Shown here: piece by piece, positions 1 to 10,396 of the stretch
Layout: every line of letters starts with the position of its first letter
Position numbering within the stretch: position 1 is the first letter of the stretch
Assembly: GCA_905178155.1 (NCBI GenBank)
Contig: CAJINV010000001.1
Location: 11,577,832-11,641,831, forward strand
Direction of reading: 5' to 3'
DNA from: Amoebophrya sp. A120
Lineage: Eukaryota; Sar; Dinophyceae; Syndiniales; Amoebophryaceae
Length of the DNA: 64,000 bases
Notes under the pieces: model-generated
What the model saw: only the letters and a program-made list of their open reading frames with translations
Databases searched by the model: none
Told to the model about the DNA's origin: nothing
Translations under genes and position numbers: made by a program

Positions 1-128
1 CCAGCAAGACGATTATCCCAATACTCCTGGAGTCCGAGGCGAGAGACCTCGCTCGTGGCTCCACGATGCCAGATGCGCCAGTCCTGCGCACTGGACAACT
101 TCTCAACCAGCTTTGCCTCTTGGCCCAT
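1..128 (-). CDS. N-terminus of a methyltransferase-like protein, runs off the window
   Basis: An ATG at 128-126 opens a frame that stays open to the window edge (42 codons plus two bases). It reads MGQEAKLVEKLSSAQDW and then ends in the segment RLGLQEYWDNRLAG. A short leader followed by an EYWD.R motif is the usual beginning of class I SAM-dependent methyltransferases of the METTL13/EFM4/CSKMT type, where it precedes the first Rossmann strand. The SAM-binding motifs themselves lie outside the window, so this rests on the opening motif alone. It has the same strand as every other gene here. It could be another protein that happens to share the motif. Confidence 0.45.
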   Translation of the reverse strand, partial: MGQEAKLVEKLSSAQDWRIWHRGATSEVSRLGLQEYWDNRLA

Positions 129-2320
129 TATTTCAATCACTTATCTGACTATAAGAGCCAGTTTGAGTCTCAAGGCGTAACGTAGTGTTAGTGGACTTGA
201 GAACACTCGCACACACTTACACACGTTTGCTCCACTGAGCACGTTAGCAACAGCTTTCCAATGAGTTCTCTCACTTGCAAGTAAGCAAGCAAGTGACGCA
301 AGTCTCTTGCTGCGTTACATCCTGTAGGTTCAATTCATCCAAATTCATCGCATTCATATGGACCAAACCTGGTCAGAGCCAAGTGGCAAAACAGCATGGG
401 AGTCCACTCCTCAACCTTGTCGGTTTGGTGCTCGACCCTGGCGGGAGTCAAGTCCCTCAGGGCGACCATTCTGAACGTCTGGACCGAGCTGAGTCCATTC
501 ATTTCACTACCATCCTGATGGCTTTGCCTTCGTAGTATTTGGGGGATTCGCGGAACATGGTGAAGAGTTTCCTTTAGGATCCAGATAGATTCTGACCATT
601 TCCCTAAGGATCTAGCTAGTTCAGGTCATTCAGAAACGTCATTTCATCTGGGAACAGGCGTCATTTGGGGCGATCGTGTTACGTGTGTGCGGGATCGATT
701 TCCATGACCAACAGTATATCAGGTGTATTAGTATTTATTTTGGTGTCAAAAATATGCAATCGAGAAGGATATTCTCATTCGCATCGACTACTCTAATTTT
801 GTGCGCGAGTACAACGAAAAGTTCAAAATAATGCGTGCGGTGGCGGCGCTGGCAAAAAAACGTTTCAAAGCAACTTCGTTCGATATGCAACTACACGACG
901 AGGAGCGTTGCTGATACAAAATGAAAAAAATACGAGTATTGCGTAGCGTGGGTCAAAAATTATCGCAACCAAGCCTGTGCAGGAGACAGGTCGAGGTCAC
1001 GTTGATAATGTACTTTAGTTAATGGTGTTTACCCACATTTAGGGTGGAGCCCTGATTGATCAAAAGGAAAGGAAGAGGTACACATTTTTTTCAAGGCCGG
1101 AGAATGAGACGATTACGAGTACGACGTTCAAAAGTGGGTCTGAGAGTGAGTTCTCAGAGTCTTCTGATGTGAACGATGTGTGTCTTCAGAGGAAGTATCT
1201 GCACGATGAGTTATTTCAGTAGAGTATTCGCACGGAAGAGACCGACACGCTTTTGGAGTTGACTGCTTTGTGCACCGAACAAGATTTGACTGCTTTATGC
1301 AGCGAGCGTTTACTTTCGCAGCATGCTGGCGCTGGGACAAACCGAAAATAAAAAGTTTATGGTGCGGTACGTGACAGAAAACACACGATTCCTGTGACTT
1401 CGACCTAGCATTTTCCTCCGAAACCGAATCAGCCGGCTGTTACTTTGCCGTTCTCTGACACGATAAAAAGGCTTTTTGTATTTTCTACATGCACATTAGC
1501 ACGGTGTTTTTAGCATTGACTGTGGTTCACCTCATTGAAAAGGCTTGTGACAAATTTCAAGTTGAATCAGGTGGGAGTAGCCTTCAACGGAATTCATATT
1601 TTCATGTGTTCATATTGTACAAGCAAGCAAAGTAGATGGGCAAGAAATTATTCTCTCCCTGATGCTGTGGTTTACAAGTGGGGAATCAATTGTACGACTC
1701 ACACAGTGACAACCGGATGAATACAAAAATTAGAGAAAGCAATACAAGGGGTGAAAAATGAAGCTGTAGCTAGGTGTGTAAGTGTATCAAGTTTGATTTG
1801 GAATATTAAGCTTCGTCATGACATGTCAAATGAAAGGGCATGACTCAACGAGAAAGGAAACAATGACGCAGAAAGCGGTGTATTGGGTATAAATCTGGCT
1901 CCAGGTCGGGTGTGAGTACATCCAGATCCAATACGACACCGAATCCTTATGATAAAATTTGAAAGTTTCTGTATGTAAGTATAAAATTGAGAGAATTTGT
2001 TTTTCGACGCAGCAACAAGGTGTGAGTTGCGGAACATACCTCGAACTCATCGAGGCCCGCCAATGTCCAATTCTTTACCAGCGGTGACACGTAGTAGTAG
2101 CGACTCGATGGCGGCAAGGTCACGCCCTTGCTCCAGGGATGCTGCAGAAGCGTTAAAGCCGTATCTGAATTTCATTATTCGATTTGTTTTCTGTTTCTCG
2201 CGAACGCGAGTGCAGCTGGATTAGCAAGAAGAAGAAGAAGCAATCGCAATCCAAAAAAACAAGTCATGAGCCTTGATAACCATGACGCACGAGCGCAAGA
2301 TCAAGAAGAAAACACCAGCA
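129..2320. other. No gene recognised (2.2 kb)
   Basis: This stretch separates the partial methyltransferase-like gene from the end of the ankyrin gene. Open frames are all below about 110 codons, carry no recognisable domain and have no neighbouring exon that fits. The part around 700-1000 is AT-rich. It presumably holds the upstream region of the left-edge gene and the 3' untranslated region of the ankyrin gene, but no promoter or RNA gene is visible. Confidence 0.5.
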
Positions 2321-4843
2321 CTAATCATAAACTGAATACAGATCCATTGGCTTTCCCTGTGCATCTACTGGACAGACAGCGGTGGTCGGGGCGTCCCGTT
2401 GGGCGTAGTTCAGCTTTTGATCGCGCATGTGCCGCTTGTTTTTGACCAGTTCGAAAACAGTCTGGCGGTTGATGTTTACACGCCAGACGTCAGCCCGGCT
2501 TGTCAAGAGCAGATCCACCACCGCGAGATAGCCCCCCGTGGCGGCGAGCATCAACGGCGTTAATTTTGTCGTTTTCGCCTCCGCGTCGACGTCAGCACGG
2601 TGCTCCAGCAAGGACTTGCACACGGCCAGGTGATATCAAATGCAAAAATGTCTGGGTCTGGAAACTTGTGATGCTGGGTGACGTGTCATGATTAGGCCAC
2701 AAGTGCTGGCACAGCATGACAAGTTTCTGAGCTTCTAGGTGTTGCCTATTCTGCATGTCAAACACAAACTGCGTTTCTGCATGACAGAAAAATGGAGCGC
2801 TTGGGTAATGTGCATGACAAATTCAAGAGTCATGTGAGACAAGCATGACAAACTTGCATTCTTCCAGACCCAGACATTTTTGCATTCGATAGGTGACCTT
2901 CCCGCGCGGCGAGCAGCAAGGGCGTCCATCCCATCTGGTTCGGCCGGTTCACGTAGCCGGCGTATCCTGTGCAAAAGTATCGCACTCGTAGTAATTGCAT
3001 TTATGCATTACAAATCTCTTTTTCAAGGTACATCAGCATTACAAATTTAATTTGTAGTGCTGGGCTAATTTGTAATGCATTTATACGAGTACGATACTTT
3101 TGCAGTGCATACGGCGAGGCGACCACTTATTCTGGACTTTTTCCGCGGCGATATGTCAAACTCGTTTTCGTTCACGTGGCTCTGGTAGAAGAGCGCCGTG
3201 TGCTCGCGAAACGTGCCAATGTCGTAGTACGCGACCTTCTTTTCTTCTTCAACAGCTTTCTCTGCCTCTGTGCCCGTTGTACTATTTTTGCCAGGAGCTG
3301 CTGCTGGTTTGTTTCGGTCCACTGCACTACTTGCTCCTTCTGCCGTGGGTGGCAGAACGCCTGAATCCAGTCCATTCAAGGCCAGCTGCGCGGGCGGCTG
3401 CGGCTGCATTGCAGCTGCCATGCTTCTACTAGCGTCCAGTTGTGCAGTTGGGGTCGGCACACCTGCACCTATGGGCGGCGGCGCGACACCGAACGGAGGC
3501 ATGGTTATAGCGGGATTCAAAACATTTCCCGGAGTCGCGACGCCAGTGCCGAAGCTCGCGTTCGCGAAAAACGGATTGGCGCTCTCTGAGGTTTGTTGCG
3601 TAGGCGGCAACTGAGGTTCCTGCGCCGTCGTCTCGCCGAATGTAACGCGCTTCGGTGGCTGCGTCGTACCTTGATCAGCACCGACGCCGGCCGCGTCAGT
3701 CGCTCCCGCAGTGGTCCTCCTCGCTGACAGAATACCGGCCTGCGACCCGCCGGAGGCTGGTTGTATGAAAGCTACCCCCGGTATCTGCAATTTCGAACTA
3801 GATGCACCTCCTCCGGAGGCAGCTCGATCCCCGGATGTGCTTGCTTCCACGCCGCCGGCGCCACCGCTCGCGGCCGGAGGAGCTATCAGGGCGCGGGCCA
3901 GCGACGCACGGCGCTTCTCGGCGTGCTCCTGGTCGAATGCTCCGTCGAAGTCGCTCATGCGGTTTTCATTCAACCGCAGTTCCACTCGCTCGAGGACCTC
4001 GTCTTCCGCCGCCGAGGCCGAACCTTCCGTCTTCGCGGCGAAATTGCCGAGGCAGAACTCCACAACGGTAACCCAACCGCGACGACTGGCAAGCGCGAGA
4101 ATCGACGTGCCGTATTCGTCCTGCAGAAAGTCGGACAACTGCGCAAAGTGCGCCGCGCTCTCCTGAATGCTGCGCTGCGCTTGCGGGTGAGTCTGCTGTC
4201 TTTCGGCTTCGAACACCAAACTCCGAAGCGAATCCAATACGTCCCGCTCCTCCTGCTCCCCAAACTTAGCGGTGGAGAGTAAGACCGCGAGTGCGCGCAA
4301 GGCCTCGACCGGGAACGGAAGCAGCGGCGGCAGCCGAAGGACACGCGCGATGACTTCGCGTTCATGAAGGAGCAAGGGTGAAGATGCATCTACTTGTACT
4401 TCCGATGGCGACGAAGCCTGTGCGTTTTTCTCCGGCCTACCTGTTCCTTCTTCCTCGCCCTGAAGGCGGACTCCTTTGCAAAACAACTCCGCATCGATCC
4501 CGTACCGAGCGGCAAGCTCGGCGAGTTTCGCCTCGGACACCCGCCCGAATTCATCCGAAAGCTCCTGTACATGCTGCACTAGCAACCCACCACTTTTCAG
4601 CTCCGCGTCCGGGAGAGTCGCCAGCGCCCGGGCCCGCTTCTGTCCCGGACTTTCGGGCCGGGGCGGGGCGGAGACTAGGTGCGCGGCATCATTTCCGTCC
4701 CCGGACGGAGCGCCAGTGGGATTGGTGACGTCACTGCGCTGCGCCGCCGGATCCTCGCTGGAGAGAAATGGCAGAGCAGCTGCAGACTCCTGTGGCTGTG
4801 GCGTTGCCGCGACGACCTCTTGGCCGGCGATGCTGGTACTCAT
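2321..4843 (-). CDS. Ankyrin-repeat protein split by two introner elements
   Basis: Predicted structure is complement(join(2321..2627,2891..2957,3112..4843)), 2106 nt, 701 residues. The start is the ATG at 4843 (MSTSIAGQEVV); an open frame extends slightly upstream without another ATG. Residues 1-575 are low complexity and rich in Ala, Ser, Gly and Pro. From about residue 580 the joined exons give two ankyrin repeats, recognisable by GWTPLLLAAREGHLAVCKSL and TPLMLAATGGYLAVVDLLL. Neither intron has GT-AG ends that keep frame; both are inverted-repeat elements. The second join sits inside an ankyrin repeat and exactly restores its consensus (AAREGHL then AVCKSLL), which is strong evidence that the element is removed. 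The repeats imply protein-protein interaction; no enzyme domain is seen and the partner is unknown. Confidence 0.75.
2634..2890. mobile_element. Introner element, family A, inside the ankyrin gene
   Basis: A 257 bp insertion in the coding sequence. The left end carries AAAAATGTCTGGGTCTGG (about 2643-2660) and the right end its reverse complement (about 2864-2881), giving terminal inverted repeats of about 25 bp. It is flanked by the direct repeat AGGTGA at 2628-2633 and 2891-2896, a target-site duplication. Removing the element plus one repeat copy joins two halves of an ankyrin repeat in frame. No choice of cut point within the repeat gives GT-AG. There is no internal open frame for a transposase, so it would be non-autonomous (MITE-like). 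Confidence 0.8.
2963..3111 (+). mobile_element. Introner element, family B, copy 1
   Basis: A 149 bp element with long terminal inverted repeats containing TGCAAAAGTATCG at the left and CGATACTTTTGCA at the right, plus further complementary sequence ending in ATGCATTACAAAT. A second palindrome sits in the centre, built on CAGCATTACAAATT. The flanks carry the direct repeat CGGCG at 2958-2962 and 3112-3116. Excision of 2958-3111 keeps the frame of the ankyrin gene (reading RLAGYVNRPNQMGW across the join). It matches the copy at 14739-14890 closely when that copy is reverse-complemented, so the two are inserted in opposite orientations. Confidence 0.8.
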
Positions 4844-5624
4844 GCTCCGCCGCACGACGGATTGCGGTCTCCATAGAAGAAGCTTTTGTAGTTCGCTGCC
4901 GAAGTTGTATATTACCAGATCATGCTAGTAGCCTAGGTAACCTAAGTACTCTTTGGAAACGATTTATCAGAGTAAGTAATTTCCTATCAGCATGCCGAAG
5001 GCCAAAGGCGCGCACTTATCTGAGTGCCACTACACTACGGATAACATCACGAAGACTCGAACTACCATCCGCTGCGACGTCGATGTCGATCATGTCAGAT
5101 ACCGATGGTAAAGATTTCGACGCAGGTACCTTTTCACGCTCCATAGTCATATTATCTCACTTAGCAACTCGGCAATCTTGTTCCATCTGGAACTTACGGA
5201 TACGACGCTGATAGATGTGCTCCAGTCTCTCACATGATGATACGACCTTGCAAAACTACTTAACATCGACTTACGAAAGTACTTAACTCAAGCTTGTCGG
5301 GCAATACTGCATCAACGGGTCAACTTGTGCTTCTGCTTGTCCAGCGAACAGCAATTTTTCGCTTAAGGTTAGCTATGGCACCTCTTGTTAATAAAGCCTC
5401 CATTGATATACTTGTCTTCTTCATTAGAGCGAGTTGTATTTCGATCGCTGTTGCTAGTGATGAAGTTCACGCACACCAGTGCGCAGATTGGTCGTCAGAA
5501 TCAAGAGGGTAGACACGCTGGGCACAGGCTACGGGGTACGCCCTGTGTGAGTCAATAAAGGGAAGGACCGACTTTATTTGCCACGTCGAGCAGAAGGCAT
5601 ATGCTTTCGTTATCGTTCTTTCGT
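4844..5624. other. No gene recognised; gap between ankyrin and cathepsin C genes
   Basis: Lies upstream of the ankyrin start codon and downstream of the cathepsin C stop codon. Open frames here are short or are extensions of neighbouring shadows. No motif, repeat or RNA gene is apparent. Confidence 0.5.
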
Positions 5625-8600
5625 CTAAGTCACAATCATGTGATCGCGCGAGGACGAATGCGGATTGATAGCGTTCTCTTCCTCTCCGCGGAGCACACCA
5701 GATGCGGCGGTCGACAGCGTTTCCGCTGCAGTCTGCAGGGTGCTGCTCATCCACTCGCCGGCCGATATGGCAGCGGACTCGACGTACTCGACCACCTGCG
5801 AGACGCGCCGCACGTAGACGATGAAGGAGGCGAACTCCGCGAACGCGGCGTCCCGCGAGCGTGGCCCGATCTCCACGTGGCCCTCGTCGGCCCATTTGGT
5901 TCCCCAGGAGTTCTGCAGAATCCAGTAGGTTTCGCCCGAGAAGCGACAGAAGTTCAGCTCGTTGCACTTTTCCTCGTTTTTGCCCAGATCCAGGCACCGC
6001 TGCTCCGTTTCCGCGGGAACGTGCAAGCGGGCCCGGCACTTGGTCTCCCCCTTCTCGCCCCAGCCCACGAGCAACACGGCGTGCTCCACGCGCTGCCACG
6101 AGAAGTGCTTCGGATCGTCGACCTCGTCCGGGCGTTCCCGCGCGAGGGACAACGTTTCGCGGTCCTGTAATATTCGCACCTCCTTCGTGTCGTCCACAAA
6201 ATGCATGTCGACGGCGAGAGAGATCGGTCCGTTCTGGAACAGCTCCCGCATCATCAATTCCTCGCAGATGTGGCTGAGGCCGCAGGCGCCGATTGCGCCG
6301 GCGGTGTACTGAAACTCGGTCACCTGGAACTGGTGTTTGCAGAAGGGGTGCGTCTGCTGCTTCTCGAGCCGCAGCTTGTCGTCCCCGATCTCGCGCAGAA
6401 TGGACCAGCACAGGTCCGTGACGCCTGGGAACTCGGTCAGCCACAACCCCTCCAGCATCGGGTCGCCACCCCCGCAACCTTGGTTGTAGTCTACCGCCTC
6501 AATCTGCTGGGCCATCGAAAATCGCTGGTACTGCTTTTTTGTCGTGCTAGTGCTCGCACCGTGCAGCTCGTCACCCGCCGACCCGCCATCAAAATTATCT
6601 GCGCCGTTGCTCCCGGTCGTCATTGCAAGCGCATCGTGCATCAATTTGGGGTGCTTCGGCCCGCGTGCGGACTCCTGGCCCACCTTCATGCGCTCCTCGA
6701 TGTCCTGGACGATCTTTTTCTCCATCTCCGTCTCGATCACGAAGTCCCTTTTCGTCTCGGGGTGCTTGATCCAGAAGCGGCTCGTGGCCATGCCGGTCAG
6801 GCCCGCGGCGAAGCAGCTGCCGCAGTTGCCCTGGTCGATTACATCGGGCACGAAGCCGCGGACCTCCTCACCACTCTCTCGGAGTTTTTTTCCAACGAAC
6901 CTCCAGTCGAAAAACTTCAGCGTCCTCCACATGTCCTTCTGTAGGGGAAGTTTGCTCCACCTCTTTTCCTCCTCGTGTGGCTGTACCCCCCTTCGATGGG
7001 ACCTCCGCGGCGCTTGTCCTCCTACTTCGCGCTTGTAGTTTTGGAGATCCCTGCGTAGCTCCGCTTCGTCTTGGGGCGTCTTCCCGGCGATAGCGCCGAC
7101 GCGGGCGGCTTCGTCGGCGTCCAACACGTACAGGTAGAAGTCGTCGGGACTTGCGGTCGCGGGCATGGAGCAGTCTACGGGTTCCGGGTACTCCTGGAGC
7201 ATGTCGGCCACACTCAGATCGTACATGTGCATGCCGTTCCGCTCGGCGTACTCGGCCAGCTCAATCTTGCGCTGCATCCGCCGCTTCTCCTGTTTGTCGT
7301 TGACGTCATGGTACCCCGATAGATACTTGCGCTTCAGGTTTTCCGCCCGCCCGTCAATCGTGGTCCGAGTAATCGACCGCGAGGATGCAGTTGCGCGGTC
7401 TTGTTGCTGCTTATTTTTCATTCGGCTGGACTCATACAGGGTTGCTTCCGAAGCGGAAGACAGATGGGTCGACGTCGGTCCCCGCTTGATTCTTTGTCGT
7501 CCTCTCGCTGCTTTATTGCCTGCCCCCGCGCTAGTGCTGAGCAACGAATTCAACGCGCCGCCGGTGGCGCAGAGCCAGACGAGGTTGTACAGCAGATAGA
7601 GGAGTACCAACAAACAAATCGTGAGCACTGCTTTCGCCAAAACCCGTTGCCACATGGGTCTCTGTCCTTTCGTGACCGTGACAGTGTGCTTGTTCACAAC
7701 TGCTCCTTCCGCAGCGCTATGCTCATCGTCGTGAAGATCCTGTTCCCGACCGCGGGCGAAGTCGTCCTCGTCCTCCGCGACCGCATCGAGTTCGCGCGCA
7801 AACCGACGGGCGCGGGCCATGCTGCTCGAGAACCGCTCCTCTTCGGACGTAGACGACGTGGATCCCACGCTGGCCGAGCGGTCACGCACCGCGGGCGACA
7901 ACGGTTTTATCTTGGCCTTCCGGCCCGGGCAGGCGCAGGAGACCAGCCACTTAGCGAGACGACCGAAAAGCCCTTCCTCGCTCTGCAGAAAGACCAAGGC
8001 GAGAACCACAAGGATGACGCAGACCGCGGCGACGGCAGTGCCGAGCATGACCTGCAGCACGCGTCCGACGGTCCAAAACGAGCCGGTCTCCGCACCGGCC
8101 GACGCCGCCGCGGCGCCGGAGCTCATACGGTCCTCCGCGATGCGCTCTAAATGTGCGTGGTCCAGCGCATCTCGCAAGTTGTTTCCGGCACTTGCACGGG
8201 AGGAAGAGGAGGTTGCTTGTGCTGACGTTGACGTTGTCACCAACTCCCCGACGGCCACGCCAAATCCTCCGTCCCCGATGGTCGCTTTCCCGCCTTTCCC
8301 CTGGTGGATTTCGTGCTCGCCGAAGCAAAACCGCTTGCGCTGGTCCGCGCGCTGCAGCGCCTGGTCCCGACCGCTGCGGAACAGGTCGTCGTTCTCGATT
8401 GCGCTGCATTTGGGACTGCTCAACTCCGCCCAGGTGTACTGCAGCACGCCGTAGTAGCAGAGCTCGTTCTCGATCAAGTTGTGTTTGTCACTCGCCGGGT
8501 CCTCGCGTTTCCGCTTGTAGCTGCCGACCACCGTCCGGTGGCAGTCTGCGTACTCGTGCATCACGTGGAAGTCTTCCTCGTCGACTTTTTTTCCGATCGG

Positions 8601-9431
8601 GACCGTAAACTTGTTCGGCGCCCACATGTCGTGCCGCGTGATGGTCGTCGAGGAGGATTTTTCGTCCTCCTCGTCGAACGCAAACTTCAACAGGGGCCCC
8701 ATGTCGTACACCATGGTGTACGACCCGCGCACGCCGGGAGAAAGGTCCTCCGGAAGGTGTAGTCCCTGGAGCATGTCGCTGCTCTGATTTTGCTCGGCTA
8801 TAATTTTCGAAGATTTTTGCCTGTCGTGGTCCGTTCTTCTCTCGAAGTCCCGGCGCTCCAGAATTTCCACCTCTGGATCCTCATAGCTGTTGCCCTCTTT
8901 CAGCAGCATGGTCAGCTCGGCGACGGGCTGAAATCGGTCGGTCAGGAAGTATTTTCCTTTCTCTTTCGCCGTCGCTTTCGCGGGCGGTGTGAGCTGCTGC
9001 CACCCGTCTCCCTTGCCCGGAATCGTAAGTCCGCAGCGCCGGTCGAAGTTCGTGCCATCGAATCCCGCCTCAGGTTGGAGGCGCCCGAAGGTAAACTTCC
9101 AGACGCCGGGAATCTCACCGAAGTCACAATGCACCGGAAGGTCGGCCCTCGCCAATTTTGTCAAACGGCAAAAGTGCAAATAAGCGAGAAACAGTGCGCA
9201 GGCTGTTCTTGACCTCTTCGATTTTCTTCCGCGTTGCATTGTCCTCCGTGATTCTTGCATGCTCCGTATCCTTCCTCGTAAGCGGCGGCGTGTTTCCGGA
9301 ATCTCGGGCGACCCTGGTGGCGTAGAAGGTTCCCTGCTGTCTTTCTGCGAATGTGCCAGAAACTCAAATGAGCAGCATGATGCGCCGCTCGCCTTGCACG
9401 GCAACGCAATGCTGGTCCCCGAGGCCGCCAT
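5625..9431 (-). CDS. Cathepsin C-like cysteine protease with two inserted membrane segments
   Basis: Single exon, 1268 residues, ATG at 9431. A hydrophobic stretch near residues 77-96 may be a signal peptide if translation begins at the internal Met65. It is followed by an exclusion-domain-like region (about 97-370) opening with ADLPVHCDF, and later GSYTMVYDMGPLLKF and CHRTVVGSYK, similar in order to the cathepsin C exclusion domain. Hydrophobic helices lie near 458-485 and 596-624, separated by charged low-complexity sequence. The papain fold follows: DQGNCGSCFAAG places the catalytic Cys near 872, HAVLLVGWG the His near 1116, and ILQNSWGTKW the Asn near 1174. Cathepsin C (dipeptidyl peptidase I) removes N-terminal dipeptides in lysosome-like compartments. 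Known members are about 460-700 residues and soluble, so the length and membrane segments are unusual. Whether it keeps dipeptidyl specificity cannot be told. Confidence 0.85.
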   Translation of the reverse strand: MAASGTSIALPCKASGASCCSFEFLAHSQKDSREPSTPPGSPEIPETRRRLRGRIRSMQESRRTMQRGRKSKRSRTACALFLAYLHFCRLTKLARADLPVHCDFGEIPGVWKFTFGRLQPEAGFDGTNFDRRCGLTIPGKGDGWQQLTPPAKATAKEKGKYFLTDRFQPVAELTMLLKEGNSYEDPEVEILERRDFERRTDHDRQKSSKIIAEQNQSSDMLQGLHLPEDLSPGVRGSYTMVYDMGPLLKFAFDEEDEKSSSTTITRHDMWAPNKFTVPIGKKVDEEDFHVMHEYADCHRTVVGSYKRKREDPASDKHNLIENELCYYGVLQYTWAELSSPKCSAIENDDLFRSGRDQALQRADQRKRFCFGEHEIHQGKGGKATIGDGGFGVAVGELVTTSTSAQATSSSSRASAGNNLRDALDHAHLERIAEDRMSSGAAAASAGAETGSFWTVGRVLQVMLGTAVAAVCVILVVLALVFLQSEEGLFGRLAKWLVSCACPGRKAKIKPLSPAVRDRSASVGSTSSTSEEERFSSSMARARRFARELDAVAEDEDDFARGREQDLHDDEHSAAEGAVVNKHTVTVTKGQRPMWQRVLAKAVLTICLLVLLYLLYNLVWLCATGGALNSLLSTSAGAGNKAARGRQRIKRGPTSTHLSSASEATLYESSRMKNKQQQDRATASSRSITRTTIDGRAENLKRKYLSGYHDVNDKQEKRRMQRKIELAEYAERNGMHMYDLSVADMLQEYPEPVDCSMPATASPDDFYLYVLDADEAARVGAIAGKTPQDEAELRRDLQNYKREVGGQAPRRSHRRGVQPHEEEKRWSKLPLQKDMWRTLKFFDWRFVGKKLRESGEEVRGFVPDVIDQGNCGSCFAAGLTGMATSRFWIKHPETKRDFVIETEMEKKIVQDIEERMKVGQESARGPKHPKLMHDALAMTTGSNGADNFDGGSAGDELHGASTSTTKKQYQRFSMAQQIEAVDYNQGCGGGDPMLEGLWLTEFPGVTDLCWSILREIGDDKLRLEKQQTHPFCKHQFQVTEFQYTAGAIGACGLSHICEELMMRELFQNGPISLAVDMHFVDDTKEVRILQDRETLSLARERPDEVDDPKHFSWQRVEHAVLLVGWGEKGETKCRARLHVPAETEQRCLDLGKNEEKCNELNFCRFSGETYWILQNSWGTKWADEGHVEIGPRSRDAAFAEFASFIVYVRRVSQVVEYVESAAISAGEWMSSTLQTAAETLSTAASGVLRGEEENAINPHSSSRDHMIVT

Positions 9432-10396
9432 GGCTTATGTTGGCAAGCGGTAATGAGTACCGTCGCTAGGCTTCAGCAGGAGCGCATACTCTCACCTGCA
9501 AGGTGCTGTAAGCGCAAGAAGGCAACTCATCCTGGAGCACTAATTGACGAGGTCGATGTGCTGACGCTGAGGCTGTAGTGTCTATATCTATGCTTCCTAG
9601 GGAATGGGCCCCGCTTCTGCAAAATTGACAACTGCGACAAATAAACATTCGAGCTAACTAGAACTACAGTCGTGTACTTACAAGTCGCTGGGGCACCGTA
9701 ACGGAGTACGTGATCGTGCTAGTGCAGAGCAGAAAAATGAGGAGTACAGCCCCGCCACGAAAAAACAAGAACAACAATTGGCGTATAGAATTAGAAGTGA
9801 CAGGGCTAGTTTAGGCGCTTGATGCACTCTGATTCGAACCTGTTAGGATCAACCTGAGAAAGTAGTCAAGTATGCAGCAACATTGATGTTGATCGGCTTT
9901 CGGGAGTGCAAAACCATTTCCCTCTGTTGACACAGAAAAATAATGCACCCTATCAGCATGAGAAGATTAAAACAACAAGATCATTCTCGTTTTCATCATT
10001 TCGAACAAGAAGCTTGTTGCTTGTGAAATGTCTATTTTGCTACCATGTCATCTCTTTTGCTATCGCTTGCTTGTGATTTCCGGTTAGTACAGATTCGCAG
10101 ACGATGTCTCTCTGCGTCGCAGAAAATCACACTCAGTGTGTACACATCCATGAGTCTCATCAGAATCCGAATCATACAGCACATAGTACTTGATGCAATT
10201 ACAAGCTCACATGCTCGTGCACACGATACACCAAGACTCAACAAAATGAAAAAGCTTGCAGAAATGAAAAGTAAGCGGCGCTTGAAAAAAACGCAGAAAA
10301 TCAGGCTTCCAGAAATTGACTGCAAGAAGCGGGTCCCTCTCCCACTCAAAAAGAACCAGATGTACTTACATGCAGAAGTCATCAGCATGCTTTTTT
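9432..10396. other. No gene recognised; gap between cathepsin C and CPW-WPC genes
   Basis: About 1 kb. Overlapping frames of 129 and 147 codons on the two strands around 10032-10488 have no domain and unlikely composition. A GATTCGAACC string near 9832 looks tRNA-like but does not fold (see rejected items). Confidence 0.5.

Noticed and set aside
5467-6477. Long minus-strand frame of 336 codons overlapping the cathepsin C gene
   Set aside because: It lies in another frame of the same strand over the protease domain, has Arg-rich shadow composition and no domain.
9820-9900. GATTCGAACC, the reverse complement of a tRNA T-loop core, suggesting a tRNA gene
   Set aside because: The bases on either side do not form the T stem, and no acceptor or anticodon stem can be drawn on either strand.
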